NCBI GenBank assembly: GCA_944474755.1
Contig: OX104125.1
Coordinates: 50,889,346 to 50,953,345, forward strand
Length of the DNA: 64,000 bases
Direction of reading: 5' to 3'
Source: Limnoperna fortunei
Lineage: Eukaryota; Mollusca; Bivalvia; Mytilida; Modiolidae
In this document: positions 38,332 to 50,100 of the stretch, in pieces
Layout: each line of letters starts with the position of its first letter
How positions within the stretch are numbered: the stretch's first letter is position 1
Made by a program: the position numbers and the translations under genes
The notes under the pieces: model-generated
What the model saw: the letters and a program-made list of their open reading frames with translations, nothing else
Database searches by the model: none
What the model was told of the DNA's origin: nothing

Positions 38332-39045
38332 CACCAATCTTGTCATAGCCACCTTCAGTGTTTATCTGTTTTATATCTTTTGTTATATCAGCAACCAATA
38401 GATGTACAGCATTTGGATTGAGAAAAATTGGATGTGTTGGATAATAATGCTTTTGTCCAGCAAAATCCCAAATTCCACAGTCCACCAAGACTTCATTAGG
38501 CATTTCATATTTCTCAATATCATTTAGAAACTGGGAAAGTTCATTTAAAATAGTCTCTGTTAACATTTTTTCTAGTCTTGGTTCAATTTTCTTCTCTAAC
38601 TTTTGTAACTGGTTATATTCTCCTAATGATCTCTGGAACTCATCCTCTGGCAAAGTAAACCCATCACTATTTCTCTGTCTGCTGTCATATGTTCCTGGAG
38701 CTGATGGTTCAATTTTATTCCTTTTATTGTCCCTAGATTTTCTCTCCACCTTCGTTTGTCTATTCTCTATACTTGTTCCTGGCTGACTTTGCTCGTCTTC
38801 AGAAGATCCAGAGTTCCTGTTTTGACTATAATTGTTCTGTTCATTGTTGGCATCCTCCTGTGTCGCTGCATTTACTGGTAAAACCTCGCGTGTCTTTGAA
38901 CTGACTGGTAACGCCTTGTCTGTTTTTGCATTTACTGATACAGCCTCATGTGTTTCTGTATTTATCGTTAAAGCATCATGTTTCTTTACCTTTTCCTTTA
39001 CTGCCATTTTTATTCTGGTCATCATGTCTCTTTTTAAATTGGTAA
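38332..39045 (-). CDS. HEPN-Ig-Roc-COR gene, second Roc exon (insert plus G3)
   Basis: Acceptor ACTTTACAG/TT, donor GGTG/GTAAGT, phase 1 in and out, 238 residues. It starts VTNLKRDMMTRIKMAVKEK. Residues about 30-75 hold imperfect 10-residue repeats (THEAVSVNAK, TDKALPVSSK, TREVLPVNAA). About 75-125 are Asn/Ser/Glu/Lys-rich and probably disordered. A helical segment follows (LEKKIEPRLEKMLTETIL). Near residue 200 comes GIWDFAGQKHYYPTHPIF, which contains the G3 motif DFAGQ, then HLLVADITKDI. So roughly 190 residues are inserted between switch I and G3 of the GTPase fold. My recollection is that other molluscan Roc proteins also carry an insert here. Confidence 0.88.
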
Positions 39046-39480
39046 CTGTAAAGTAATAATATACCAAATCAAGTTATATCTTAAGTACAATAAATGCATC
39101 CAACTACAGTATCTGATTTTCACCATTACTCCAGGATTTAGCAGTTTCACAATCAATAACAGTCATCGTTATTGGCAGCCAATTAATGATGCATCTCAAC
39201 ACCTGGATCAGAACATATGTTGAACGGTTTCTTACATGAATGTTTGTATTTAATTTGACATCTGCTTGTTGTATAAATGACAATGATTTGATATCTTTTT
39301 TTCAGTAAATGCAGCGATATAAGTATACCAGAATGGACTTCTATATTATATCTTAAAAACAAGGCACATCCATTTCAATGTTTTTTATGTGTTTTAAGGT
39401 ATGTTAAGAAAGCAGTGAAGCTTTTCAGTAGAATACTTGATTTCATCTAATACTTCATTCAACATGATATTAACATGTAC

Positions 39481-39726
39481 CTTCATCAACAACCCACTGT
39501 CCGTCATGTTGCCTGATTTTGCACATGTGTACATCTACCCCGTCTGTACTTTCCACATCTTCAATGGATTTTCCAAGCATTCGTCGCAATAAACATGTTT
39601 TACCAACCCCATTCTCTCCAATGATTACAATTCTAATGTAAAATCTTGTTTCTGTACCAGATCTGATGATTTCTAAATAAAGTTCTTTTTCTTTATCGCT
39701 TAACTGACGAATAGCATGAGGGAGTT
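39481..39726 (-). CDS. HEPN-Ig-Roc-COR gene, first Roc exon (P-loop)
   Basis: Acceptor TATTATTTCAG/AA, donor GATGAAG/GTACAT, phase 1 in and out, 82 residues. It encodes a charged lead-in helix (HAIRQLSDKEKELYLEII), then the first GTPase strand and P-loop RIVIIGENGVGKTCLLRRML. Switch I follows as ESTDGVDVHMCKI, with the G2 threonine, and then QHDGQWVVDEG. P-loop residues G-x4-GKT are intact, so nucleotide binding is expected. Confidence 0.9.
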
Positions 39727-40815
39727 CTGAAATAATATACTGAAATGTGTCAATTTTTTTTCATTTATTTCTGGAAGCAGTATAGTAAAATTGTCATGGT
39801 TTTAACCTTTAGAAATAGGCATCAGTAAAATGGACCACCATCAGCAGTGGCCTATAAGTCAGGATTTATTATTACTAAAATTAATACACATTTTTTATTA
39901 CTCTTGCATAAACCAACACTGCCATGTACACTACTTATAGACCATTCAATTATTCTATAGGGATGGGCAATTTATTACAATAAACCAGTGAAATATTGTG
40001 ATATACTTGGCTATTTGGTTAGCTAAATAAATTTCAAGAAAAAATACACAAAAACAAAATAACCTATATATATGTAATAAGTTTGAAAAAATCCATGCAG
40101 CAGGTTTAAAGCTATTTTGCCGACAAGAAAAAAGAGAAATAACTGAACAATTAAAGAGTTATGGTTCCTGTGCACTACTCATCACAATCTATCCACGCTC
40201 CAGGTTTAAAGTCAATAGGTCAAATATATTTGGAGATATGCTCCGGACAACACTATCCATCCAGCTGGTTGTATGTTATTTTCAGGACAATAAAAATAAA
40301 CTATGAAAGAGTAACTCAACAATTAGTGTATGTAGAGTTATAGTTTTTATGCACCACACTTTTACTCATGACGAACACCTCCACACCCAAGTTAAAAGTC
40401 AACGATTTTTACAGATACTACTATGATTGAAGAACAGATTGACAGAAAAGGTGGCTCTCACCTTCGGTGGGGATCAGTATTGGAGGACAATATGAAATCA
40501 TTTTTGAATACTCCTAGAATTATACACTTCAATGTGTCAGACATTTGCTCTAAAGAGGCTGACAATTAATAGAGACCATATTTTTAACATTCACAAGTGT
40601 TGGGTTACTGAGTAGCTAGCTCTTATTGGTATTTCCAATTAGGGTATTTCAATAAAAATATGTTCTTAAATGACAGCATTATTTAACTTGGGATCAAATC
40701 TAGAAACTCAAATTAATAAAGAGTAACCCAAAGAATTAGTATAGGACCCCTGGAATACTTTATTTACTAAAAGTGATTGTTAAAATATATGCAGACTGAA
40801 CACACACTGTATTAC

Positions 40816-41073
40816 CTTGAACTATAAGTTTGGAACTTCGAACATTTTTTTTTATCCTAATAGAGTATTCTCCTTGATCATCAAGTGTAGTATTGTTTAC
40901 AACAAGTCTGTGAAGTTTCCCATATTTCTCCACTTGATATCTGCCTGATGTGCTCACTTCAGTGCCATCTTTAAACCACAGGGCTGTTTGATTATCTTCA
41001 AGCACTTCACATTCAAAGTGTACATTTTCACCCTCTATACATGTCCTAGTAGCCAATGACTTAGTGAAATATT
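40816..41073 (-). CDS. HEPN-Ig-Roc-COR gene, fourth Ig exon
   Basis: Acceptor TTCCTCTCCAG/AA, donor GTTCAAG/GTAATA, 258 nt, phase 1 in and out. One I-set Ig domain: B-strand CIEGENVHFECEV, C-strand ALWFKDG with the core Trp, E-strand GKLHRLVVNN, F-strand DDQGEYSIRI. The F-strand has YSI where a secreted Ig would have YxC, so no canonical disulfide can form. That fits a cytosolic protein, as in titin-type Ig domains. Confidence 0.9.
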
Positions 41074-41329
41074 CTGGAGAGGAAATATGAATAATACTTT
41101 GTCATTTTTCTGTGTTACTAAAATGTGTTATTGAATGCAGTGTTACTAAAATGTGTTATTGAGTGCAGAGGTTGTTATTTACAATATTTCTATTGTTATC
41201 TATGATAAAAAATAATGTTTGTTATTAACAAATGTGGACTGTTAGCAGCTCACAGAGGGATACCCGCCCCCCCCCCCCTTTTTCAAGTCCAATTATCTCC
41301 CATTAATAAGTTAATGATAACTGAGGTCA

Positions 41330-41500
41330 ATAAAAATTATTCCTGCACATCTACATATAATGTACTTCCTTTATGCTAAATTTCATTAAATTTCATCAAG
41401 CGGTTTAGGAGGAGTTGGGCATACAAGGGATGTGAACAGACGGACAGACAGACAGACAGACAGGGTGATTCCTACATATCTCTCTCTCAAACAAGTTTGT
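41330..41500. repeat. Intronic dispersed repeat with (GACA)n tail
   Basis: Contains TAAATTTCATCAAGCGGTTT, AGGAGTTGGGCATACAAGGG and a GACAGACAGACAGACAGACAG run, ending GTGGGGGTATAATTA. This looks like a dispersed molluscan intron repeat. A run of about 12 C lies at 41267-41278. Confidence 0.55.
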
Positions 41501-41671
41501 GGGGGTATAATTAACTACTATAATATTCACTTAGATAACAGCAAAACTGCCGATATGATATATTTTGCTGAACCAGTTTAATATGAATTTTTCTAGTTCA
41601 ATATCGGTATTGGCCCGATTCCAACCTGAATTGGCCTAATTAATTTGGACTGATTAATTAATAAAGATATC

Positions 41672-41780
41672 ATTACGTGATGATTTTTGTATTGGCCTAG
41701 CTATTGGTTTTTGGCTGAACCTCAGGCCAATACAGCAAGCCTTAGACCAATACCTAGGCCAATACAGAAATCATTACGTA
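41672..41780. repeat. Foldback sequence with CCAATAC-rich arms
   Basis: ATTACGTGATGATTTTTGTA TTGGCCTAG on the left is matched in reverse complement by CTAGGCCAATACAGAAATCA TTACGTA on the right. It shares CCAATACCT-type words with the short tandem repeat at 18431-18590. Intronic. Confidence 0.7.
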
Positions 41781-42143
41781 TTAATATCATATTATCTACT
41801 TAATAATAATAGTGAAGAACTGGAAGTAAGTGAGTGTATGTTTTTACTTAATCACAACAGAAAATATAGTCTGTGGTATGCACAGTTTTGCTTGTTTTTT
41901 TTCAGTGATATTAAGTCCACAATAAAACATGCATGCACATTCGAAGAAATTTTTTTCACAGTAAGAAATCCAGTCTTTGTGCAGGCTTTGTGATTACCTG
42001 ATTACTGAAGATCAAAGCCACACAATGAAGCATACCAGGTGAGAAAGCTACCAACTATACCATGAAGCCAGTATCAATTGGTCAATAAAATTGCAACGAG
42101 TACAATAAGTTGAATTTCAAAGAAAAATATTTGACAATCAAAC

Positions 42144-42404
42144 CTTTGATGTGTAGTGTTGTTGATCTCAGTCTTCTGTTTATTTTAACCGTGTAATTGC
42201 CAGCATCCTGCAATTCAGCCTGTATAATTGATAAAGTATGGATTTTACCGAGTACTTTAATTTCATACTGATCACAATTCTGAAGAACAACACCTTCTTT
42301 AACCCAGTCAGCTGTAGCATCTGCATCCAGGACTTCACAACATAGATCTACCTTGTCCCCCTCCATACAGTCAATATTTCTTTCTAGACTCTTTGTAAAA
42401 TATT
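42144..42404 (-). CDS. HEPN-Ig-Roc-COR gene, third Ig exon
   Basis: Acceptor TCTGTTATAG/AA, donor ATCAAAG/GTTTGA (weaker than the others), 261 nt, phase 1 in and out. I-set Ig domain: DCMEGDKVDLCCEVL, ADWVKEGVVL with core Trp, GKIHTLSIIQ, DAGNYTVKINRRLRSTTLHI. The second canonical Cys is again replaced (YTV). Confidence 0.88.
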
Positions 42405-43067
42405 CTATAACAGAACATGATAAGTTTTTCATCAGCCTTATGGTTTCAGTACAGCAGTTTACACATAAAAATGTTAATTAATGCAAACATTAAGAGCTGT
42501 AAATATAAAGTTAACAAATTATATATACACAGTAAACTATGACTGTAGAAAAGAATAACGAACATTTTGTAGTTTAACCTGCTAATTACAGTAAACACTA
42601 AGATATCATGGTCAATAGAGTTGATGGGTCAAGTTAGGCCTACTGTGCTTTCAAAGAAATTTGGCACCTTACCCAGTAAAATGATGAGAATGGCTAGAAG
42701 ATCAGGACTGGTTTATTAGCTTGGGTATCTGATAAAACCAGAATGATTTGCAGATGGGATCCAACTATTACTGTGTGTTTAATGAAGCAATCATTCAGCT
42801 ATTTCATGTTTTTTTTATTGATGGAAGAAACGGATATAGCCAAAGAGAAAACAGACAAACAATGTCAATTAAAACTATGGATCAGACACAATTTGCATAA
42901 GAAGCTCATACACACAAGCCAAGCAAACAACTACATGAATTGTACTTATGGTATATCTTAAATAAAATCAGGTTTATACAGGGACGATGATGTTAAAACA
43001 GATCATATTAGTAAACATCAATTTCAAATTAACCCTAAATATGCTATAAGTGATTGTTCTGCAATGT

Positions 43068-43172
43068 TTGTTTGAGTTTAATGTCCTGTCTAGAAGTTTT
43101 CAGCTATATCATGGCTTATCTGAGGAAGAAGTACCTTTGGTAGGAAAACTGGCAATCCTTGTCAATTAAAAT
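43068..43172 (-). mobile_element. SINE fragment, tail half
   Basis: TGTTTGTTTGAGTTTAATGT, TTTTCAGCTATATCATGGC and AAAACTGGCAATCCTTGTCA. The middle is deleted and the head missing. Confidence 0.8.
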
Positions 43173-43174
43173 AA

Positions 43175-45984
43175 AAGATGGCGTTTTTGTAAGAAAACCT
43201 AAAACTTAAACAAAAAGGTACCAAAAATGTAATGACTTTTACACTTAAACTTAAACTTTACAAAAGTTTTCTTTAAACTTGTTCGAAAAGAACGTACACG
43301 ACTAATAGATATTATACACATACTGTCTGCAGTTAAGGGTATATACTAGATTACCACACAAATGAAGAATAAAACCTGAGATGAAGTCGATGGAGGTATT
43401 CTTTTCTGAGTGTGGCGATCTAGTATACCACCCTCAATTGCAGGCTGTACGAGTTTCTTTCGCTTCCTTACTTATCAATAAGGCTGCAATATATCCTCAT
43501 CGATGATTGCGAATGACAGGTTTAATGTTTGCCATTGTTATCTGTTAAAATTGTTGCTTGACAGAAGAAAAGTTCAATTAAAATCTGACTACTTAATGGA
43601 AAGGGCCTGAGCGGATGGTATTCTACAGAGGCTGGTATTCTTGACAGAAGGGTGGTATTCATCACAGAAAGGTGGTATTTGTAAATGACTGGTGGTTTAC
43701 AGGGAAATGGGGGAAACTTTTTAAATACCCATGTATGATTTTGTTAAACATAAATAAATTATTACCATATAAATTTCTTGTTTCATTGTAGAAAATGAGG
43801 GTACAAATTCCAATTTAATAACAAACTTTCATAATTTATTTTCAGATGTCGAGGACACATTATAATACACAATGCCTTTCATTCCACATCCTCGCTTAAC
43901 CTTTATATACATTTTGGGGTGCAATAGACCAAACTGTAATTAAATGGGCTGTTTAAAAAAAGGACCCCAAGATTTAAAAAAAAATTTCAATTTTAAGCAT
44001 GAGCATATCAAGTTTTTGTTCATAATTTCCAAATGTGCATAAGTTGAAGTTAATAAATAAAAAAAGAAAGAAAGAAATGAAAAGGTAAGAAATAAAGTTT
44101 TTATAATATTTTTTTTTACAAATATTGAAATATAAAACACCTTTAACATTTATACATTTGACTTCAGTTTAACAATGTTATGCTTCATATAACTTGTTGC
44201 TGTTTTCTTAAACAATGTAACAAAGACTTCCTGTGCAAGATTTTGAACAATATGCAATTGTACTGTTTCAAAAAATTTTTTTTTTTTCAAAAGTTTTTGA
44301 AACATTCTTTTGTTATCTACCTCTTAAATTTTCTATCAAGTCAAAAAGTAGAATGCATTTTTGCATTTGGCAACAAAACCATTATATTGTAATTATAAGT
44401 CATCCCAGGAGAAAAAAATTCATGATAAAGTTAAAAGAAAGAAATACATTCTTTTAAAAGTATTGAGGTAATTTTGTGATATTGTTAGGAACAAATTTCA
44501 TATATCTTAACAATTTTAATAGGATATTTAAGACAGAACAAAATTAATATGTTAGCTGTTTAAAAAAAGTCACCCGAACAGGTTATGGTCCTCTAAATGT
44601 ATGGCTAGTTGTTGGGAAATTGTCTGCAAAAAATCTTGAAGATATGTCAGAAAACAAAAAAGTTATGCCAAAATTGTCAGGAGTGCAACGCTTTTCTGTG
44701 ACGCCTACAAATGTCATTTTTTAAAAGGTGACCAAAAGGTGACCCTGTCAGAAGTGCAACACAAATGTAAGCCATGTTGCATTAAGTTCTTTGTAGAAAT
44801 TTTTTCCTTTTGTTTTCAATGATCGATGGAACCAAAATTAAATCATAAATATAACTTTGCTGCATCAAAGCAGTCACTGCAAGATACCCTAAAACTGGTT
44901 AACTGATCAGGTAAACCAAATAAAACAGAGCACCCTCATTTGTCAGGAGTGCAACAAATGACATGTTCTTAGATATATATTTTCTTTATACATTGACTTA
45001 TTTTGTGTTTTTCTTAAGTTTTCAGCAGAAGCTACACAGAAGCATTGAATAAATATTTTAGAATGTATAATTTCAATGTGTATATATCATGTATATCTAT
45101 CACGACAAGAGATGTTGCCCTGATTATGTTGTTTATACTGACTGTATAATATACAATTACTGCACTTGAACGAGATCAATATTAGATTTTATGGAGCAGG
45201 TTTAGAATAATAATGAACGAGGCGAAGCCAAGTTCAATATTATTCTACCCTGCTCCATAAAACCCCATACTGATCAAGGTCAAGTGTAGTAATTGTTTTA
45301 TTACATAATTTATTGAATCATGTAATGGAATGTACAGGATTTTTTTTTATTCCTGAAACTGACTGTCTTTCATAATGTTTATTTCTCGAAAATCAGTAAA
45401 ATATCGACATAAATGACGAACTGTTTGCAGTGATTATTTCTTGTATAATTTCCCATCCTCAGTCCTTCTGCACAAAATTTACAAAGATTTGAGTACAAAT
45501 ACAAAGATTCCGCCATTTCCAAACTAACTGACATGTCCATTTCACCTAAATATTTCGCAAAACAACGAATCGCTTGCTCTTTCGATTTGCATGTGTGTTT
45601 ACATCATCTCTTTTCTTAATGATTTCATTAATTTCCAAGTTAGTAATATCTGCAAATCTTCGATTATTAGCACCAGAACAATCCGTATTACTTCCACTCG
45701 ATGATGTTACCATGTTTACAAACAACAACATAATCCGAACAAAGCCAGAACAATAATTGTGATTGGTTTAGTGGAATAAAGAAGGAAGATTTGATTGCCT
45801 ATCGGATTTCCGTTGGAGGAAACAGCACGTGCTAGGTATTTCCATTCATAAATTTCTCAACAGAGTGCAATATGGTTTTTTATTGAGTAGAATGAGTTTT
45901 TGCAAACCAATGTGACAGGAAATGGCAAGTCATGTGTATTTAGGCCAATAGGAAAAAGTCAAAAATATATATTATGTGTTACTT
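43175..45984. other. Intron between second and third Ig exons, repeat-rich
   Basis: No exon was recognised. It holds inverted words GGTATATACTAGATTACCACAC / GTGTGGCGATCTAGTATACC (43336-43433), poly-T/A runs, one outlying copy of the 76-bp Ig-exon-end repeat at about 45077-45150, and the foldback element at 45152-45296. Confidence 0.5.
45152..45296. repeat. Foldback element, ~70-bp arms
   Basis: Left arm ACAATTACTGCACTTGAACG ... TTTTATGGAGCAGG and right arm (reverse complement) ACAATTACTACACTTGACCT ... TTTTATGGAGCAGG pair around GAACGAGGCGAAGCCAAGTTC. A single related arm lies at 48109-48178 (ACAATTACTGCACTTGAACA ... GAACGAGGC), so it is a dispersed family. Confidence 0.8.
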
Positions 45985-46960
45985 CTCAATATCATGTATA
46001 TTTACCTATCACAACAAGAGATGTTTCTCTGACTGTTTTGTTTATACTGACTGTATAATTCTCAATACCATGTATATTTACCTATCACAACAAGAGATGT
46101 TTCTCTGACTGTTTTGTTTATACTGACTGTATGTTTGTTTGTTTGATGGTGTTTAACGCCACTTTCAGCAATTTTTCAGCTATATCATGGCGTCCAGTTT
46201 TTATTGGGGGAGGAAGCCGGAGTACCCGGAGAAAACCCCCGACCTGCGGTAGGAAAACTGGCAATCCTTGTCAATTAAGATTGGAGTCGAGTAAACCCTG
46301 CCTGCAGTGAGAATCGAACCCGAAATCTCAGTGTTGACAGACCACGTGATCAATAGTAGACGAACTACCTTGACCACTCGGCCACCGAGGCCCCTATACT
46401 GACTGTATAATTCTCAATACCATGTATATTTACCTATCACAACACGAGATGTTTCTCGGACTGTTATTTATACTGACTGAATAATTCTCAATATCATGTA
46501 TATTTACCTATCACAACAAGAGATGTTGCTCTGACTCTGTTGTTCATACTGACTGTATAATTCTCAATACCATGTATATTTACCTATCACAACAAGAGAT
46601 GTTGGTCTGTCACTGTTGTTTATAATGACTGTATAATTCTCAATATCATGTATATTTACCTATCACAACAAGAGATGTTTCTCAGACTCTGTCGTTTATA
46701 CTGACTGTATAATTCTCAATAGCATGTATATTTACTTATCACAACAAGAGAAGTTTCTCTGATTCTGTTGTTTCTACTGACTGTATAATTCTCAATATCA
46801 TGTATATTTACCCATCACAACAAGAGATGTTTCTCTGACTCTGTTGTTTATCCTGCCAGTATAATTCTCAATATCATGTATATTTACCTATCACAACAAG
46901 GGATGTTTCTCTGACTCTGTTGTTTATACTGACTGTATACTTTGATGTATCATTTAACTC
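45985..46960. repeat. 76-bp array copying the 3' end of the second Ig exon with its donor
   Basis: The anchor TTTACCTATCACAAC recurs at 46001, 46077, 46429 (after a SINE), 46503, 46579, 46655, 46731, 46807 and 46883. The last is the real exon border. On the minus strand each unit holds the exon's final codons (words such as AGAGAAACATCTCTTGTTGT) and GATAG/GTAAATATACATG, that is, the 5' splice site. The period is 76 bp, with about nine copies plus an outlier near 45077. Confidence 0.95.
46132..46394 (-). mobile_element. Full-length SINE with target-site duplication
   Basis: 263 bp, tRNA-like head at 46394 (GGCCTCGGTGGCCGAGTGGT on the minus strand, A-box; GGTTCGATTCTCACTG, B-box) and (CAAA)n tail at 46132. 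It is flanked by the 13-bp duplication TATACTGACTGTA (46119-46131 and 46395-46407), which is part of the 76-bp array. The head resembles a class II (Leu/Ser-like) tRNA. It inserted after the array had formed. Confidence 0.97.
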
Positions 46961-47148
46961 ACAATTCTTAATGGATAGTCTGTGAAGTTTTCCTGCTTGT
47001 AAAATTTCATACTTTCCATCATTTTCCATGTGGATTCCATTTTTGTTCCAGCAGGCAGGTAAGCTGTCTTCTATAACTTCACATGTAAATTGTGCTGTTT
47101 CTCCCTCAATACATTCCACACTTTGATCGAGATTCTTTGCAAAGTATT
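46888..47148 (-). CDS. HEPN-Ig-Roc-COR gene, second Ig exon
   Basis: Acceptor CATTATTTACAG/AA, donor GTGATAG/GTAAAT, 261 nt, phase 1 in and out. I-set Ig domain: VECIEGETAQFTCEV, PACWNKNGIHM with core Trp, GKLHRLSIKN, DTSKYTVSINNRVRETSLVV. The F-strand lacks the second Cys. Its last ~50 nt and donor are tandemly copied into the adjacent intron (76-bp array), so the true donor is followed by about eight near-identical decoys. Confidence 0.9.
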
Positions 47149-50100
47149 CTGTAAATAATGCAAGTCACACAACTAACTAGTGAAGAGACAAAATTCAATG
47201 TGTACATGACTATTGATCAACGACAATGTATAAATAGTGACACAGAAAAATGTATAGCCTGCATTTCGCATCAGCAATGAAAATAATAACAAATTAACAT
47301 GTTGTGGTAATTTATATTCTAATTCTGTTTAATTCATGCAGCATTCACTTAATATCGTAATTCTTTATCAATGGCAAACTACTTACACATAAAGTAACAC
47401 ATAAACATTTGTGGCAATCTATATTTTACAATGTAAACTAAAAAGAAAAAATGATCGTTTAATTCTATTTAGTTTATGTAGCATTCATTTAAGACAGTAA
47501 TTCTTTCTCCAATTAGAAACGTAATAAATTATATTCTAAAAGAAAGATAACATGGACAAGCACTAAGTCCTGCTAAGTATACCCTCACTCCACCATTTTT
47601 CTGCTTGGAAAACAGGAAGTACATAACTGACTGACCTGGAAAAGGGAGGCAAAGTACAACTCATCAGGCTTAAGCTGTACACCACATTTGAACGGACAAG
47701 GTGATAGCAATATAGCCCTCTTACCAGTGGGGTATAATTATAAAAGTTATCATGTAACTGTATTTTTGAAATCGTGAGAAATCTGGAATGCTGGTATCCA
47801 TTTAATGCTTGCGACAAATAATATCCAGCACAACTTATTTGTAATTTAATGTGCAAGTGCACATTTATATATATACAGTGTTAATTAAAATGACAATCAG
47901 ATTTATTCCATAGTAGTAAGTCACAAATCATAAATCCTTTTATGAATGTACTAATTACATGCATTAATTGTACAGGATTATAATGTACATGAAATTTTGT
48001 ATACATTCTTATAATTTATCTACAAATGAAACTGAAATGGGTTTAGAAGTATTATCATAGATTATCATAACATACTGTTCATTTATATTTTACTATTATA
48101 CAATTACTGCACTTGAACAAGATCAATGCCAAGTTTCATTGAGCAGGGTAAAACACAATTGAACGAGGCAAAATGAAAACCAGAGGCTTTAAAAAGCCTA
48201 TCGTAACCTTTTACCCAGGTTTACATATAACCACAAAACAAGAACTTTCATGGTGGCATTCCTAGAAGTGTGGCTTTCATAAAATGAGGAAATAATGTAA
48301 GAATATTTTAATCACTGTCCCAACAAAAATAAATTAAAAAATAAATGATGGTTTAAATTATTGTGTTTTTGTTTTTAATGGGGGATGGGGTTATGTTTGA
48401 ATGGTGTTTAACAACATTTGTAGCACCCATTTGTCGGCTATATAATCTGATAATATAGCATCCAGTTTTGAATGGTAAAAAGCCAGACTACCCTTATATA
48501 ACAAACTGGCAATCTTTGTTAATTAAATAAGATTCCTTATTGTGACTTTTAATTAAATTCATCCAAGTGAAATAATTTTAATTAGGTTGGATATTTATAC
48601 ATTTCACATCATCAACAATTGTACTGTGGACACAGATAAAATTTTTGCCTGTATTCCCATCAATATTAACTAGACAAAGTCGATCTTGCAATCACTGATA
48701 AAAATTGTAAAAATTTCTAACGTTTCTCATGGACTCTGACCTTAAAATTTGGTGTATTTCCCCAAAATCGATAGGCTTCTTACCAACATATTATTTAACA
48801 ATATTCCACGGTTTTATTCAAATCAGATGCAAACTTTTTTAGTTATTGTACGGAAACAACTTTTTTTCTCAAAAGTTTTTCGTGCACTGCGACCAAGAAA
48901 TTTGAGGGATTTGAACTGCACTAATCACAAATCTTTAATGTAGTCACCGGATCGTGAAATTGAGGTCAAGGACAGGTGACAGGTGACTGACTGGCAAGGA
49001 CTTATCATAAGCTACCACTGGACCAAATTTGATGGACCTAGGGATTAAGCCAAAACTATAATAATGAATTCGCGCTGTCTCATTAAATTTCACCCTATAT
49101 GACGAAAGTTTAGTTACTTGTGTTCGTGGATAGTATTTGGTCATGTTAAAATATAATAGAATATGTAACAAGTATGTAAAAATCTGTATATTTTATCACC
49201 TGTTCAAAATGAATCTTGTGGAAACACTTTTGGAATGATAAATCAGATAAATCAGACACATTTCAAAGATTTGAGTAGAATAAAAACAGTCTTAAGGTAG
49301 ATTACCTTTGTTTTAAGTCTATTTAAATATGAATTTCTGAAGAATTATTCAAAAGTTTCACATATAATAGTGAATGTATGCATTACACTGTCAATCAAGG
49401 CAACTAGTGGACAGAACACCAAATACATTAAAATACCACACTGCGAAATTGAGGTAAATGTCAGGTGACAACAAGACTGTCATATACTATTTATTAGCAA
49501 TCTATACATCAAGTATATTGTCATCCTAGCATCCAGGATTTTTGAGGAACGTCAGCAATCCAATAACTTTATTGTAGCCACTAGACCATGAAATTGAGAT
49601 GACAGACAGGTGACAGACTTACAAGTACTCATTATTAGATACTACTGGAAAAAATTGATGGACCTATACCTTCATCATACAAAGAAATCAAGCAAAATGT
49701 CAAGTGTTAACACCATCGCTGGAAATCCATATGAATGTATCTTCTTCAACACACATCACAGACATGTCTAAAGCAGCTATTCCTTAAGGTGGCAATGTTT
49801 AAAATATAATCTAACTCCTATAATTAAACTTAATCTCAGAGACCAATTCAACAATATAAGTCATTATAAACAGGGAGGATCAGCAAAATATGTAAAACCG
49901 GATCAAGGACCACCATACTTCAACCCGACAAAAAAATCATGCAATTGATGAAAACTGCATGTATTAACATTTCTAAAATCTTATTTGCTAATGGTGGAAG
50001 AATTCAATATTTGGGCACAAATTGTGACATTAAAAGTAAAAAAAATATGTCTTTTTTATATAATATGTGGTTGTTTTCTTAAAGTACTATATTTTCAGTT

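Noticed and set aside
34422..39726. LRRK-type kinase
   Set aside because: Roc and COR are present, but no kinase or LRR motif lies up- or downstream in the exon chain.
46330..46394. tRNA gene at the SINE head (also at 18836 and 55150)
   Set aside because: A- and B-box words are present, but the sequence continues as a repeated SINE with target duplications, and no complete cloverleaf was found.
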